Source: Mesaphorura yosii
Taxonomy: Eukaryota > Arthropoda > Collembola > Poduromorpha > Tullbergiidae
NCBI GenBank assembly: GCA_009869945.1
Contig: WIXG01000198.1
Span: forward strand, 83,979-147,978
DNA: 64,000 bases
Direction: 5' to 3'
Under the pieces are notes generated by a model. That model searched no databases. It saw nothing but the letters and a program-made list of their open reading frames with translations, and was not told the origin of the DNA. The translations under genes and the position numbers were made by a program. Shown here piece by piece: positions 1 through 14,000 of this stretch (positions are counted from its first letter, which is position 1; the number at the start of each line of letters is the position of its first letter).

Positions 1-208
1 CTTTTATGGTTTATCGTAATCAGGAAGTAAATGCAAAATTGCAACATAAAAGTTCTCATTAACCAGATTCTCCTAGTCTAACACTCAGTAATTTTCCACT
101 GGCCTGAAAACCATTAAATTTCGCTTTGAGTGTTCGATCAATTCACATTCTCAGCTGGGTCACTCAACTTCACTTAAATTTTCTTCCAGTTGTAATCCAT
201 CGGACAGC
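1..208 (+). promoter_or_regulatory. 5' flank / 5' UTR of NDRG
   Basis: AT-rich sequence upstream of the NDRG start codon. No convincing TATA box or splice acceptor decides where transcription begins. The window edge may cut off further upstream elements. Confidence 0.4.
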
Positions 209-3077
209 ATGGACGAAGTGGAGCTGAAAAACATTCAGTTGTCGTTTCCATCTACGCGTACTTTGGCGAGAGGTGAAGGTTTGGCGACTGAGGAAAGAGT
301 GAACACAAGCACTGGAGAACTACTGATCGCTATTCAAGGAGACAGATCAAAGCCGGCTATCTTGACATACCATGACATTGGGCTGAACTGTAAGTATTTT
401 GACAAGGCCTTGTGCCCTGTAAGCTTTCGTAAAGGTCTGCTGAAGACTAAAGGCAAGTACCTCATTCGATTTTTGTAAACAGATGTCTCCAATTTCCAAG
501 CGTTCTTCAATTTCGTGGACATGCGTTTTCTCCTTCAGAATTTCTGCGTTTACCACGTTAATGCGCCTGGTCAGGAGGAAGGGGCTGCAACGCTTCCTGA
601 ATCGTAAGCCAGACCTCAGAGAATATGAGGAAGAATGAAATAGCAGAATATTTTTATTTTTTTGTGCAGATACATTTACCCAACGATGGACCAGCTCGCC
701 GAGCAGCTTATTGATGTTTTGGCAAATTACGGAATCAAGCGCTTTATCGGATTTGGAGTTGGAGCCGGGGCCAACATTTTGTGCAGATTTGCGTTGGCCC
801 ATCCAGAGAAGGTAGTCGTACAAAAGCTCACTACTACCTCTGTTACAGTATAGTAACTTGTAAACCTGCTGTGTTTCAGGTTGATTGTCTCTGCGTTTTG
901 AATTGCTTGTCTACTCAAGCTGGTTGGATTGAGTGGGGCTACCAGAAGATGAACGCCAGAAACTTGAGGTCCAAAGGAATGACTCAAGGAGTTATCGACT
1001 ACCTTATGTGGCACCATTTTGGAAATGTGAGTGACAATTCCAACGTCTGTTAATGGTAGAAATTAAGTCATGTCTGATTGAATGTATGAAAAATGTGTGA
1101 AGGTCACTCAGGAGCGCAACCACGATTTGGTTCACGTCTATCAGCAATATTTTCAGTCGCAAGTAAATCCAGCAAACTTGGGTCTCTTCATTAACTCGTA
1201 CGTTCGTCGTACCGATCTCAACATCACCAGAGAGTTGGACCCGTTACGCAAAAAAAAAGATGGCACACTGCAGGCATCTGTCTTGAACGTTACTGGGGCT
1301 ATGAGTCCTCACGTGGATGACACAGTCACCTTCAATGGTAGACTTGATCCAGCAAATTCCACTTGGATGAAGGTAAGTTATTTAAAACGACAATGGCAGT
1401 AAACATAAACTGAACTTTGTTCCCTCGTGATTTCAGATTCAGGACTGCGGAATGGTTTTGGAGGAACAACCAGCAAAATTGAGTGAAGCATTCAGACTCT
1501 TCCTTCAGGGTCAAGGATACGGTAAGTGCATGCGCTATTGTCCGAATTAAGACATCAAAATTTCCATTCTATTGTCTGGTGAGACTTTGTTTGGTGAGTG
1601 GTTTGCTGCAATTATAGTAAACTCAATGCAAATTACTTTGCCTTGAGTTAGACAGAATATCTGTCTAACAGAGTTCATTCTTCCTGAAAAGCCAATTTGA
1701 ATTTGACCTCAACTTGTCTCAGTTAGACTGTATAGACTTTCATGATACTTTGTTCTATTGCACGACAGTAGATCAACAAGTATCTTTAATATCTCTATTA
1801 TCTTCTCTTTGTTTTTATTTATTTCCGATACTCTTTGCTCCTTCACTGAAGCTATAAAATTGTTCCGGAAGAACTCATTGCCCGAAGGTAAATGCTTCTA
1901 AACATCAGCGATTATGGATGGAATGTTCTGAAACCTAGAAACTATAAGACCAGTCATTTTGCATTCATTATGTTGTGTAAGTGTTTGTTTAGCGTACTTA
2001 ACCAAAATATGAAATTATTACATTTATGGCCATTTTCGCGAGAGGATTTCCAGATTCATGCTGGCAGCGTTTTAATTTAATAAACTAGCTTCATTTGTTA
2101 TTTAATGCTTTTTTGCAATGTTGTTAAAGAATAGTTTGCTGCACTTGCAATAATCTCACTTTTGCAAACGCACGTGCTGTCATTTTGTGTTTTTTTTTGT
2201 CAGTTCCATTTCATCACAAACCTAACACATAATGAATGTAATAGAACACGAAACGGGTGAATGTTGTTTGAACCATTGTTGGGGCTAAAGTTATGATTAT
2301 TGATTATGACTGACGATGACTGAATGTTTTTCGGGTTCCATTGTTTCAGCAATTCTTGTTAGTAATTAGAACGACGGAGCTTTTAGAATAATTTAGATGT
2401 TAGACTCATTTTGGGTTAGAATCTACAGAAGGCTGACTCCCTTTCTTTTAGCATCCGAAGATGGTGTCCACGCTTGCCAATGCAATGGCGAGCCGCTTGC
2501 TTTCCGTGTCTTGATTAATCTTTCTAGATATCCCAATAAAATTTCTCAAGTCAGTTCCCTTTCTCTTCATCTGATGTTGGGTTGCTAGATTCTCAATGTG
2601 TGCTGAAAGTTTACATATTTGGTTGCTCTTTTTGCTCATCTTTACTCATTTATGTTTTGTGCTCGATTTTAATTTCTTTGGGTTATTGCTTTATTCACAC
2701 ATTTTAGAATTGGACAGCAATGTCTAACTGTGTACTTCTTTGCAGTTCCGTGCCTCTCCTCGAAGAAAATCCAGATGAATAGAAAAGTGTCCGTTGACAG
2801 TGGTGCAGGCTCATCAGCAGGATCTTCAATCAGCCTAAATGGACCAGGAACTGCCACCTTCACCGCCCCTAAAATCCAGCCCACAAGCGGCGTTCTCATC
2901 AATTTAAATGGCAACGACGACGACAATCCAAACAGAAACGACTCGCCCGAAAGTGGCGACTCCGCACTTGCAAGCAAAGATACTGGACTTTTAGATAAGT
3001 TGAATGACATTCGAATCACTGAGAATCCCATTTCGGCAACTCCTGAAAAATCCATTAGAACGAACCCTGTTTGTTAA
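209..3077 (+). CDS. NDRG: NDRG family protein (N-myc downstream-regulated, alpha/beta-hydrolase fold)
   Basis: Coding exons are 209-389, 483-603, 670-811, 880-1026, 1103-1372, 1437-1521 and 2746-3077. All junctions are GT..AG and phase-consistent, giving 425 residues. Family hallmarks are seen in order: KPAILTYHDIGLN near residue 50, YHVNAPGQEEGA, YPTMDQLAEQL, IGFGVGAGANILCRFAL, GWIEWGYQKM and the C-terminal PAKLSEAFRLFLQGQGY. NDRG proteins keep the alpha/beta-hydrolase fold but are regarded as non-enzymatic. They are linked to stress response, differentiation and vesicle traffic in the cytoplasm. The last ~110 residues are a Ser/Gly/Asn-rich low-complexity tail containing SSKKIQMNRKVSVDSG, typical of phosphorylated NDRG tails. 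The start was chosen because MDEVELKNIQL matches the position of family N-termini. Five introns are 64-93 bp, but the last is 1224 bp and may hold an alternative exon. Orthology to a particular vertebrate paralogue cannot be assigned. Confidence 0.95.
1852..1887 (+). other. candidate 36-nt cassette exon in the last NDRG intron
   Basis: A pyrimidine-rich tract ending in AG (1850-1851) precedes 36 nt that are followed by GGTAAATG, a usable donor. The segment is open in the required phase. It starts with the second base of the codon split at 1521 and ends leaving one base, so inclusion would add 12 residues (AIKLFRKNSLPE) without a frame change. NDRG tails are often alternatively spliced. This is an inference from splice signals and phase only. 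Confidence 0.4.
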
Positions 3078-4163
3078 CTCAAAAACTTCTCAACGTATTC
3101 CATTTGAGTTCCATTTATTTCCACTTTAGAACCCAAGTCGTACTGTGAAATATAGAACTTCTAATATTTAGTTATCTGAATTTAATATTAAAGGCAGCTA
3201 TAATTCAATTCGCATTATGTTAACTTTGTTGTAATAACAATGTAGTTAGCATAGCCTGTTATAACTGGCTTCGTTATTAGTTATTTCAGCTCAAGCATGG
3301 GATTTACACCTACCAAATTCCATTGTGTTGTTACAGTTGTACATTGTTACCTTTTGTACTGCTACTGTTACTTGACTTGTCTCCCTTATTTGCATATCTG
3401 ACATCGAAAGGTGAGAATTTGTTGATAATTGCTAGTTTAATGCGTGCCTCAGCCTATCCGACGGGAAAGGAAACGAGTTGCATAACTTAAACTGCGGCTC
3501 CCCAAAGGTGAACCGGGCCTGGTCTGTTCCTGTATCACTGTCACGGCACTAACTAAATTTTGTAAGTGGTAATGTTGTAGTCGATTACCGTAGTTTTGAT
3601 TCTCATGAGACGACTTTACTGGTCGAGCGTCTCATTTACTTCAACTTCTTGCTGCTGTGAGTAGAATAGAATTGACTTCTATGGGCGAAAAACCGCCACG
3701 AAGTCCAAAACACAATTTAATGTTCTATCGTAGTGCTAAAGGCATTCTAGTTTCTAACCAAATGCTATGAATTTTCTGGCTCATTGTTTTAGCTTTATAA
3801 ATGGTATCAAAACGTTGTGGTACCGAATTTTACATGTTTATAAAATAGATTTACAGTAAAGTTTGGCAATTTGGACTTGGAGAAAGGAGCGTATAAACTG
3901 AAAAGTTGGAGTACTGTACGACTTATTGTTAAACTTTGACTTCTTGAAATTCAAGCAATTTGAATTACTAATAATAAAATTCATGCAAATAAGTAGTTTA
4001 CGAGGTAAAATCACATTGCACAATTTACTTAGACATGAGGGACGTGATTAGAAGGAAAGTAAGACAAATAGACAGACTGAGGAATGCTATACGTAATATG
4101 CAGAAATAGAGACAATGGTACAACTAACTAGTGCTATTAAGAGACGTTCTTTAACTTGTGGCT

Positions 4164-4169
4164 TTTATT
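4164..4169 (-). terminator. candidate polyadenylation signal of the NADAR gene
   Basis: AATAAA on the minus strand, 202 bp beyond the NADAR stop codon. Signal match only. Confidence 0.35.
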
Positions 4170-4289
4170 TATGAATTATGAATCTCCAACTTGCATTTCT
4201 GTTTTGGACTGGATTATATGTTAAGGCACGGATACTATGGCATATTTTGATGGTTAATTTGATACTTAGTTTGTTTTAATTCAAATACG

Positions 4290-4295
4290 AATAAA
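4290..4295 (+). terminator. candidate polyadenylation signal of NDRG
   Basis: AATAAA on the plus strand, about 1.2 kb after the NDRG stop. It implies a long 3' UTR reaching close to the end of the NADAR coding region. Earlier ATTAAA-like variants near 3187 are alternatives. Confidence 0.3.
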
Positions 4296-4370
4296 AGTAG
4301 AACCATTTGAGTAACATTAACATATTCTGTGGTACAATGCACATTTTTTTTCGGAATTGCTTTGGACGAC

Positions 4371-5018
4371 TTACTTGGCCTTGAGCAGATCTTCTCGGAG
4401 TTTCGTCAGCGTTTCCCCGAGCAAATTCTTTCCTCTCCACGTTTTCCTGTTCAATGCCTTTGGATTCGTCGCCCCCAAACCAATTCCGTAGATCCGATCA
4501 AAAGGGCTTGCCTCAACCAGCGTCGTCCCTTTCGTTTCCTCGAGTTGCTTCATTAGATCCCCATTTTGCGTGAACTTTAACTTATTTCCCTCGTAAATGA
4601 TGCCAACATTGTGCTTTGCCCAAATCTTCTCGTCAAAATTTTGCACGTTTCTTCCTAGAGCCTTGCACGCCTTTGGATCTGCTGTTTCTGCAATCAATTT
4701 AGCACTTGCGTGGTCCCGGAACAAGAGCGCTTTGTTGAACATCATCCACTGCTCACAATTGTGGAAGGTACGCGGCTCCCGGGGCACTTTGTCGGCTGTG
4801 TCAACGTTTTCGAAGGGCGAGACTCCTTTGAACTCACAAGCATACCACTGCGAAAATGGGCTTGCAGCGTGGAAGAAAAACGTGAATTTCTCCGTCACAG
4901 TCACAGCTGGAGGTTTCGCTTTCGATGAAGACATAATGCTATAAGTTTTTGTCGATACGTTGGGATAAATCACGACCAGCGCAGATGCGTCTTCTCTGCC
5001 AGTTGTCAATCCACTCAT
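4371..5018 (-). CDS. NADAR-domain (RibA/YbiA, DUF1768 family) N-glycosidase-like protein
   Basis: A single uninterrupted frame of 215 residues. The domain occupies about residues 46-213. Recognisable blocks are ASPFSQWYACEFKGVSPFE, FHNCEQWMMFNKAL, DPKACKALGRNV, KLKFTQNGDLMKQL and LVEASPFDRIYGIGLG. The acidic, tryptophan and aspartate positions considered catalytic in the YbiA family correspond to Glu89, Trp133 and Asp174, so the enzyme looks intact. NADAR proteins cleave N-glycosidic bonds in riboflavin-pathway intermediates or remove ADP-ribose from guanine, depending on subfamily; which applies here is unknown. Met29 is an alternative start and would remove a poorly conserved N-terminus. 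The gene has no intron although all four neighbouring left-block genes have several. It faces IQCK head to head across 242 bp and NDRG tail to tail. Confidence 0.92.
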   Translation of the reverse strand: MSGLTTGREDASALVVIYPNVSTKTYSIMSSSKAKPPAVTVTEKFTFFFHAASPFSQWYACEFKGVSPFENVDTADKVPREPRTFHNCEQWMMFNKALLFRDHASAKLIAETADPKACKALGRNVQNFDEKIWAKHNVGIIYEGNKLKFTQNGDLMKQLEETKGTTLVEASPFDRIYGIGLGATNPKALNRKTWRGKNLLGETLTKLREDLLKAK

Positions 5019-5260
5019 TGAAACCGACTGTTGCGATGCTTCAGCATAAATACAGATATTATTTAGAAAGGCTTGAAGCTATGCTCAAAGCTTCAGCAGG
5101 AATCGTGAATCATGCAAAACGTTTGTTATACTCCGATTGATGAATAAGGCCAAGAAGAGCAGAGCGTCATCGTGAATTAGTTCATCTACGCGTACAGAGC
5201 AGAAGGAAACAAAACGTTTGCATCTCGTTGAGTTTGTCAGTGTATTGCAGTTTGCAAATT
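5019..5260. promoter_or_regulatory. shared divergent promoter/5' UTR of the NADAR gene and IQCK
   Basis: Only 242 bp separate the start codons of two oppositely directed genes. Both promoters and 5' UTRs must fit here unless non-coding exons lie elsewhere. No TATA box is evident. Confidence 0.55.
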
Positions 5261-7220
5261 ATGGCTGGTCTCCTTGCGCTGACAAGGAATTGCAATAATA
5301 TTCAGCTCAGCCGCGTTTTCTCATTGTACTCGAATACGCCTTCATGCTTTCATGCCTGCTGCTCTCAAATCGTTATAGGAACTTTAGTAAAGTGCTCTCA
5401 CAAGTGCAAACGACAAGGGCATTCGGACCAGCAATTATTTTCCAAAATCGATCACACAATTCGCACACCCGACACACAAACCCTTCGCCGACTCCTTTCT
5501 CGCTTTCTTTATGAAAGGTCAAAAACGACCACCAGCCACAATACAAAGTCCATTAGCATCAGACAGGCAATGAACGCCGCAACTGGAAAAGCGTTGTCTG
5601 GTGCTGTTGACCCATCGTCATTACACGTACAGAGTACCACGGGACAACCTCTCATGACTTACCCGTCACTCCCATCGCATGAGCTACATGAAACCGATGG
5701 ACCGCATTCCGCTTCCGGCTATAGACGGGAGTTAATATTGTCCAGAAGCCGATATACCAAATATCCAATTCGGACCGGCGCAAGGCAGCCAACAATTAAA
5801 GTACGTGCAGATTCTCTTGTCAAAGATGACGATGAGTTTGCTGCTCAAGAATCGAGCCATAGTCATAAACGAAGGCTACGGGGAGGAAGCCATAATGCGC
5901 GAATTTCTGCCACATCGGCAACCTCACCAGCTTCTTTAAGAGACTTTGGCGATGGGCCGGCAGGACTTCCATTTAATGAAAAATTGATATCTCGTGGATC
6001 GAAGTCTAGAGTTAATGTCTGGGATGCTATTTGCAAGGGTAAACTACACTGACATTCTGAGCTCCATCAGTTTAATCCCTACCTTAATACATTACGTATA
6101 ATTTGTCACTTTCAGAAGTTCGCTCTGAAAAGGCCGAGTTGGATTTAATGATACAGCAATCCGAGGCGGCACCACACCATATTGTTAAGGGCAAATCCTT
6201 CCCATTTAAATACTACCCATTTCCACCATATCCAGAAACATGTAACTACTTTAGGTCCTCGTTTTGTAATTGGAATTGGAATTTGAACATGTACATATTC
6301 ATCGTGAACATTTGGCAGGTGCCGCGCAGGATTACGTTGACTACTACATCCTTCCGTACCTGCTTCCAGCCATTCAGTCAATGTTAGACTTTGCCAGACG
6401 AAGTCGCGTTTTCCAAAGTGTGTACTCCTCATTTAATCCGCTGGATTACTTGACTGAATTCCTGTACAACAACAATCCAATGCATCATGAACGTTTGGAG
6501 TCGCCAACGCCCTTGTTCGAAATTCCATTTGCAAAAGAGTGGGTAACAAAATATCCGAGGAAGCCATATCCACAATGGTGGAACATGGGTCCAGACACTG
6601 CCGCAACAATAATCCAACGCAATGGTAATTTACAGCCTTAGTGGTACATATTTGGACTTGGCTGCTGATTTCATCCTGAATTTTGCCCTTCATGCATAGT
6701 TCGGGGCTTGCTGATCCGACAGCGTCATGACATTCGCAAAATGAGAGAGTCTTGGAAGGTGAGTAATTCGCATACAGCTCCTTTTTTATTTCACGTTATA
6801 ATAAATCCTTTTCAGGTTCATGAAAGAGAAAAAGACAAAGAGGAAGAAATTCGACGTCTTTTGGAATCGCCCAAAGTTGATTCAAAGAAGTCGTTATTTT
6901 CTCCTTATTACCATGAGTTTCAGGGTGAAACTGATGATACTGAAGGCACTGAAGGCGAAGGGGACACCAGAATAACCCCACTGACCCCAGCCGAACCAAT
7001 TGTGACACATTCAGACATATGTTTCCCCTGTCGTGAGTTCCGGCATTTTCTTCAAGGCCAAGAAGAGTTGCGAATTTCAAGCGAAGAAGCTCTAGCAAAA
7101 CAACACAAAAGCAGCGACTACGGTAGCGCCCCGCCAGGCAGCAGTGATAATGACCATGCTAATTTCAAGAACCAACATTCGCATTCAGATCTACAGAGTA
7201 GTATTGTAGCTTCTGGATGA
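5261..7220 (+). CDS. IQCK: IQ domain-containing protein K (IQCK) orthologue
   Basis: Coding exons are 5261-6038, 6116-6241, 6319-6624, 6700-6758 and 6816-7220 (557 residues, all phases agree). The conserved core runs from about residue 300 to 425. It comprises DYVDYYILPYLLPAIQSML, the motif FNPLDYLTEFLYNNNP, EIPFAKEWVTKYPRKPYPQWW and an IQ motif (IIQRNVRGLLIRQRH, about residues 399-413) split by the 6625-6699 intron. IQ motifs bind calmodulin or light chains, and IQCK is associated with cilia or flagella in other animals. The first 259 residues are a Ser/Thr/Arg-rich, probably disordered extension that makes the protein about twice the size of human IQCK (recalled as about 290 aa). The start is the first ATG in frame after the upstream stop; Met104 would be an alternative. 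The C-terminal ~135 residues are acidic and low-complexity after a coiled-coil-like EREKDKEEEIRRLL. Neighbouring CEP104 is also ciliary. Confidence 0.85.
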
Positions 7221-7637
7221 ATTACTAATAGAATTAAAGTTAAAGGTGCGTCAAAGCGTCCCAACCCCAACTGAACAACGAATCAACGAATTTGCCAACA
7301 TGTGACTAGCCATCTGTTAAAAGTGTGAGCAACTTATTCATACAAACTAAATAAGCGGCAGATGAAACCGCATGGAGTCAAATGCGGAGTTGAATTTTGC
7401 ACAACTTATTTCGTGTCAGACTTTCGTATTGTTATTTCCGAATTGTAGAATATTGTTAGCGTAAGGTTCTTCACCAGCTAAAGTACGGCAAAGTATAATC
7501 GCGCAAATCCCAATCAGTAGTTAGCTAAGTTTGACCTAATTGAGTTTGAGTTGTGGCATTGGATATTGGCTACTGGTGGCCAGTGACAGCTTGTCTCAAT
7601 TCATACATCATCCTACCACCGTGCTGAAATCCTCGAG
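7221..7637. other. intergenic gap between IQCK and NSUN2
   Basis: 417 bp holding the IQCK 3' end (ATTAAA at 7233-7238 is a weak poly(A) candidate) and the NSUN2 promoter. No gene or TATA box was seen. The two genes run in the same direction. Confidence 0.5.
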
Positions 7638-10742
<3,105 letters not shown>

Positions 10743-10838
10743 TGCCATATTTATTTGTGACTTTTTAAATTACTTTAAATTGATTACAAATTGGTTGATT
10801 TGTATTAACAATCTTTTTGAAGTGGAAAGAATTGAATA

Positions 10839-10844
10839 ATTAAA
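10839..10844 (+). terminator. candidate polyadenylation signal of NSUN2
   Basis: ATTAAA, the common variant, 97 bp after the NSUN2 stop. Signal match only. Confidence 0.35.
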
Positions 10845-10959
10845 CACAGGATTTATGTACATGGCAATTTGCACGGTCGTACTTTCTTCCTTAAGGACTG
10901 AGGACTTGTCAAAGATTTCACCCTTTCGAAATTAATGGAAGCACCATGTGCAAGCTGAG

Positions 10960-10965
10960 TTTATT
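10960..10965 (-). terminator. candidate polyadenylation signal of CEP104
   Basis: AATAAA on the minus strand, about 80 bp after the CEP104 stop. Its closeness supports a genuine gene end here. Confidence 0.4.
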
Positions 10966-11044
10966 ATAGGCCCGGAAATTCATCTTGGGAATTGGTAACA
11001 AAAACTGATGAAAAGATTTGTTAATTTTTCCTGTTGCTGTCATT

Positions 11045-14000
11045 TTAGTTGTTGAGATTCGGAATGTAAATGCTGGAAGTTAGCGCGTTGGCTGATCTCG
11101 AATCTCTCATGCCAGAAGGCAGTCCGCCGGAAGCATAGTTGGGATCGCCATGTCGTCTCTAAGTGAAGAAACAGCAACGTGAGCGAACAGAGACCTATCA
11201 AGGACGATTAAATGAACGGCAGGACTTACTTCTCTGTCGATTTTGTCAAACTGCTGGAAGAGATGCCGATATTGAATATTCTTCGGTGAGACATCCTCCT
11301 CGAGCGGCAGGTTCTGCCGAATCAGACGCGCATGCTTGTGATAAAGTGTTGTCAGGAGCCTTTCTGCTACTCGCCTCACGCTTTCAGATGGTTGATTGAA
11401 TGCGGAAACGCTGAATTCGACAAAATCTCGGGGAGTCATCCCGCTGAAAACGGAAGTGAGCTTTTAGCATATAGTTTCGTTATCTAGTTTCCGTATTTGA
11501 AAAAGAACGCCGACGCTAGTTTACCTGCCCTTCTCATTTGAAATACCATAAGTAGCGAGTAAGTCCTCTACCATTTCTGCTTTGCTTTGTGCAAGCCTCG
11601 GATGGGCAGGAGTATCAAAGGGTTTGGTGAGATTCACCGGTATGACGTGAAGGGCTCTGTGAAATTTGAAGTTGTAATGGCACATTAACATTCCTTCTCG
11701 GATAACGAATTTCGAATAGTTTGCCCTCCTTACTGAATATGGTGACAACTTTGGAGCTTCAGAATGCACTCGGTTGCAACCTTATTCTTTCCAAGTGTCG
11801 AGTCTCCGGTTTTTGATACAAGTTCCGGCAGCATTCTTTCCAGACCTTGGTTGAGTTCGGAAGCAGGTAACCTGGAGTGCGTTAAATTAAACCAAAACTC
11901 ATCATAATGAATCTTGGACAATGACATGCGCATCGTGAAGGCTTTTTACTTGTGTTTTCTTGAGAAGTCATCCAGCAGATACTGAATTGTTTGTACCGTA
12001 CTGTGGAACACGCTGAAGACGATGTCCTTTATGGTTCTTTGTAGCAGAATGTTCGCAGCTCGGAAGATTTTCGAAGGTGGGTCTAAGTTTAATAATTAAA
12101 ATTCGAAGTAAGTCGAATAAGACATGTTAGAAAGGTGGCCGTCGCTTACTATTTTTGTCTCCTCGCTTATAATCCGAGAGCGCTTTTTGCAAGTCTCTGA
12201 GTCCATCCTCTTTAACAGCAAAGTTCTTCGAAAACATTTTCTCAACCTGAAATTTTGAAATTAGCAGTCTAGTTTTTGATTTGATTCCGTTGCGTTCACC
12301 TCGACTGCTGTCACTAGTCATTCTCATTATTTACCAAATGTTCACCAAATACTGCAATTGGAAGAGCTGCGTATCTCTTCGCTCTTTCTGACATGTTTGA
12401 GGGCCTTGGGCAGTGAACGGCAGAAACTGCTCTTTCCTGACGCAATTCTCGTTCAACTCGCTGTAGTGGCCTTCCTTTCCTGGCGGCTAAAGGTGACGGC
12501 CTGAGCATAATTGTTTCAACGATCAGTTTCAGACATGCACCCAAATCTGGTATGCCTGCATAAAATACAAACCTCATGTAAAGTGTGGACGTGGCGACTT
12601 TTGGCTCAGCTTCGGGCGTGCTAAAGTAGCCAGACTCTTTCTTGTCATTATCAGGAGTTGACATGATGCTGGTAGAAAATCTCTCGCTTGCTGTGCTTTC
12701 TGGTGTCGAAACGGTCGACATTGTTCTAGGCCCTTGAAGTCCGAACTCTGTCATACTCCGAGACATTAAATCAACCGCGGCGACCTTCCCCGGCTCGTCA
12801 TTTTCTGCCAGTCGCTGTAATCGCATTCGCACAAATTTAAATTAATGGCAGAGCATTGTGGGTTGGGTACATTTGCTTCCTTTTGTTACCCCATTTGGTT
12901 CAAGCAACTGATTGATACGAAAAGACTTGTAGATTTGCTCTCTGTAGCTGTCAGCCTGTATTTTCTTCTCTTTCGCCTTCTGAGAGTCTTCCCTCGCAGA
13001 AGCAATCTTTTTCTCTAGTTGATACTTAACAAGCACTTCTCCAGATTTCCTCAAGTGCTCCATTGTGGACTTGAGTTTACTCGCAAAATCAAACCTCTCA
13101 TCTGAAATGTATCAGAAAGCAAGAATAATCGTTCCTGCATCCCACCGGAGTTTGTGTAATCGAATCAGAAGGTTGTGTGAGAAAAGAGAAAGAGGCGACT
13201 TCATCTTCCTGGACAGAAATCATTTATCCCTGGCCATTCTCCTGAATTATTTATTACAGTGGGAAATGGAAACTGCGGTAAACAAATTACAAGACAAACC
13301 TAAAATTGCTTCTTGTTTCTTCTGATCCAGCTTACGGACGAGATCCTGAATATCATTATCCACGTACATTGTGAATGCCAAATCGTCATATGGCGAGAAC
13401 AAATGCTTATCTCGATCACTCTGGGTGGTTTCTTGAAAAATTATACGATTTCCTATTCCCAACGATAATGGACCGCAATCAACATCATCGTCCAGCTTCT
13501 CACCCAGCAAATTCACAGCGACCAATGAAACCTGTCAAGAGCGGATCATCTCAGCACGCACAGATGCTCATAAAAAACAATCGCAATAAGCAAAGGATGG
13601 AGAAAAGAGCATACCTGATTATACCTATTGTATTTGTTCATAAAATTTTGGTACACCAGTATTTTCACAAATTTTCCGCTGCATTGCAAGCTGATTGACT
13701 TCAGTTCCCGAACTTTGAATCCAGTAGCAAGATTTGTGGAAAGTACAACATTTCCAAGCAAGACGAACTGTAATTTCTCGCGGTCAATGGCTGTGTTGGC
13801 GGTTGGTGTAGAATTTTCATCAATCATTTCACCGATGTAAAGCTCAATTTTTTCAGCTGCATAATAAAATATTAACGGACACATGAATTTATTAATGGCC
13901 GAATAGCCATGGTCAGCGGATGTTTGTTAAATGAACTCACGTATGAGGTACTGATGTGTAAGAAGCTGAACGTGCCCCAGACGCGCCCTTGATTCAAGTT

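Larger units (their letters stand above)
3078..4370. other. convergent 3' UTR region of NDRG and the NADAR gene
   Basis: About 1.3 kb without a credible gene, AT-rich, between two tail-to-tail stop codons. It contains a plus-strand AATAAA at 4290-4295 and a minus-strand AATAAA at 4164-4169. If both are used, the two 3' UTRs overlap. Positions 3502-3518 share a 17-nt stretch (one mismatch) with 14634-14650; I see no wider similarity between the two places. Confidence 0.5.
10743..11044. other. convergent 3' region of NSUN2 and CEP104
   Basis: 302 bp between tail-to-tail stop codons. It holds candidate poly(A) signals for both strands (ATTAAA + at 10839-10844; AATAAA - at 10960-10965). No further coding sequence fits here, which limits how far CEP104 can extend. 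Confidence 0.6.

Noticed and set aside
2452-2588. alternative last exon of NDRG after CTTTTAG
   Set aside because: The phase-compatible translation is Cys-rich and unlike NDRG tails; the exon at 2746 fits better.
4597-4944. plus-strand frames across the NADAR gene
   Set aside because: Antisense shadows of a clearly conserved minus-strand protein.
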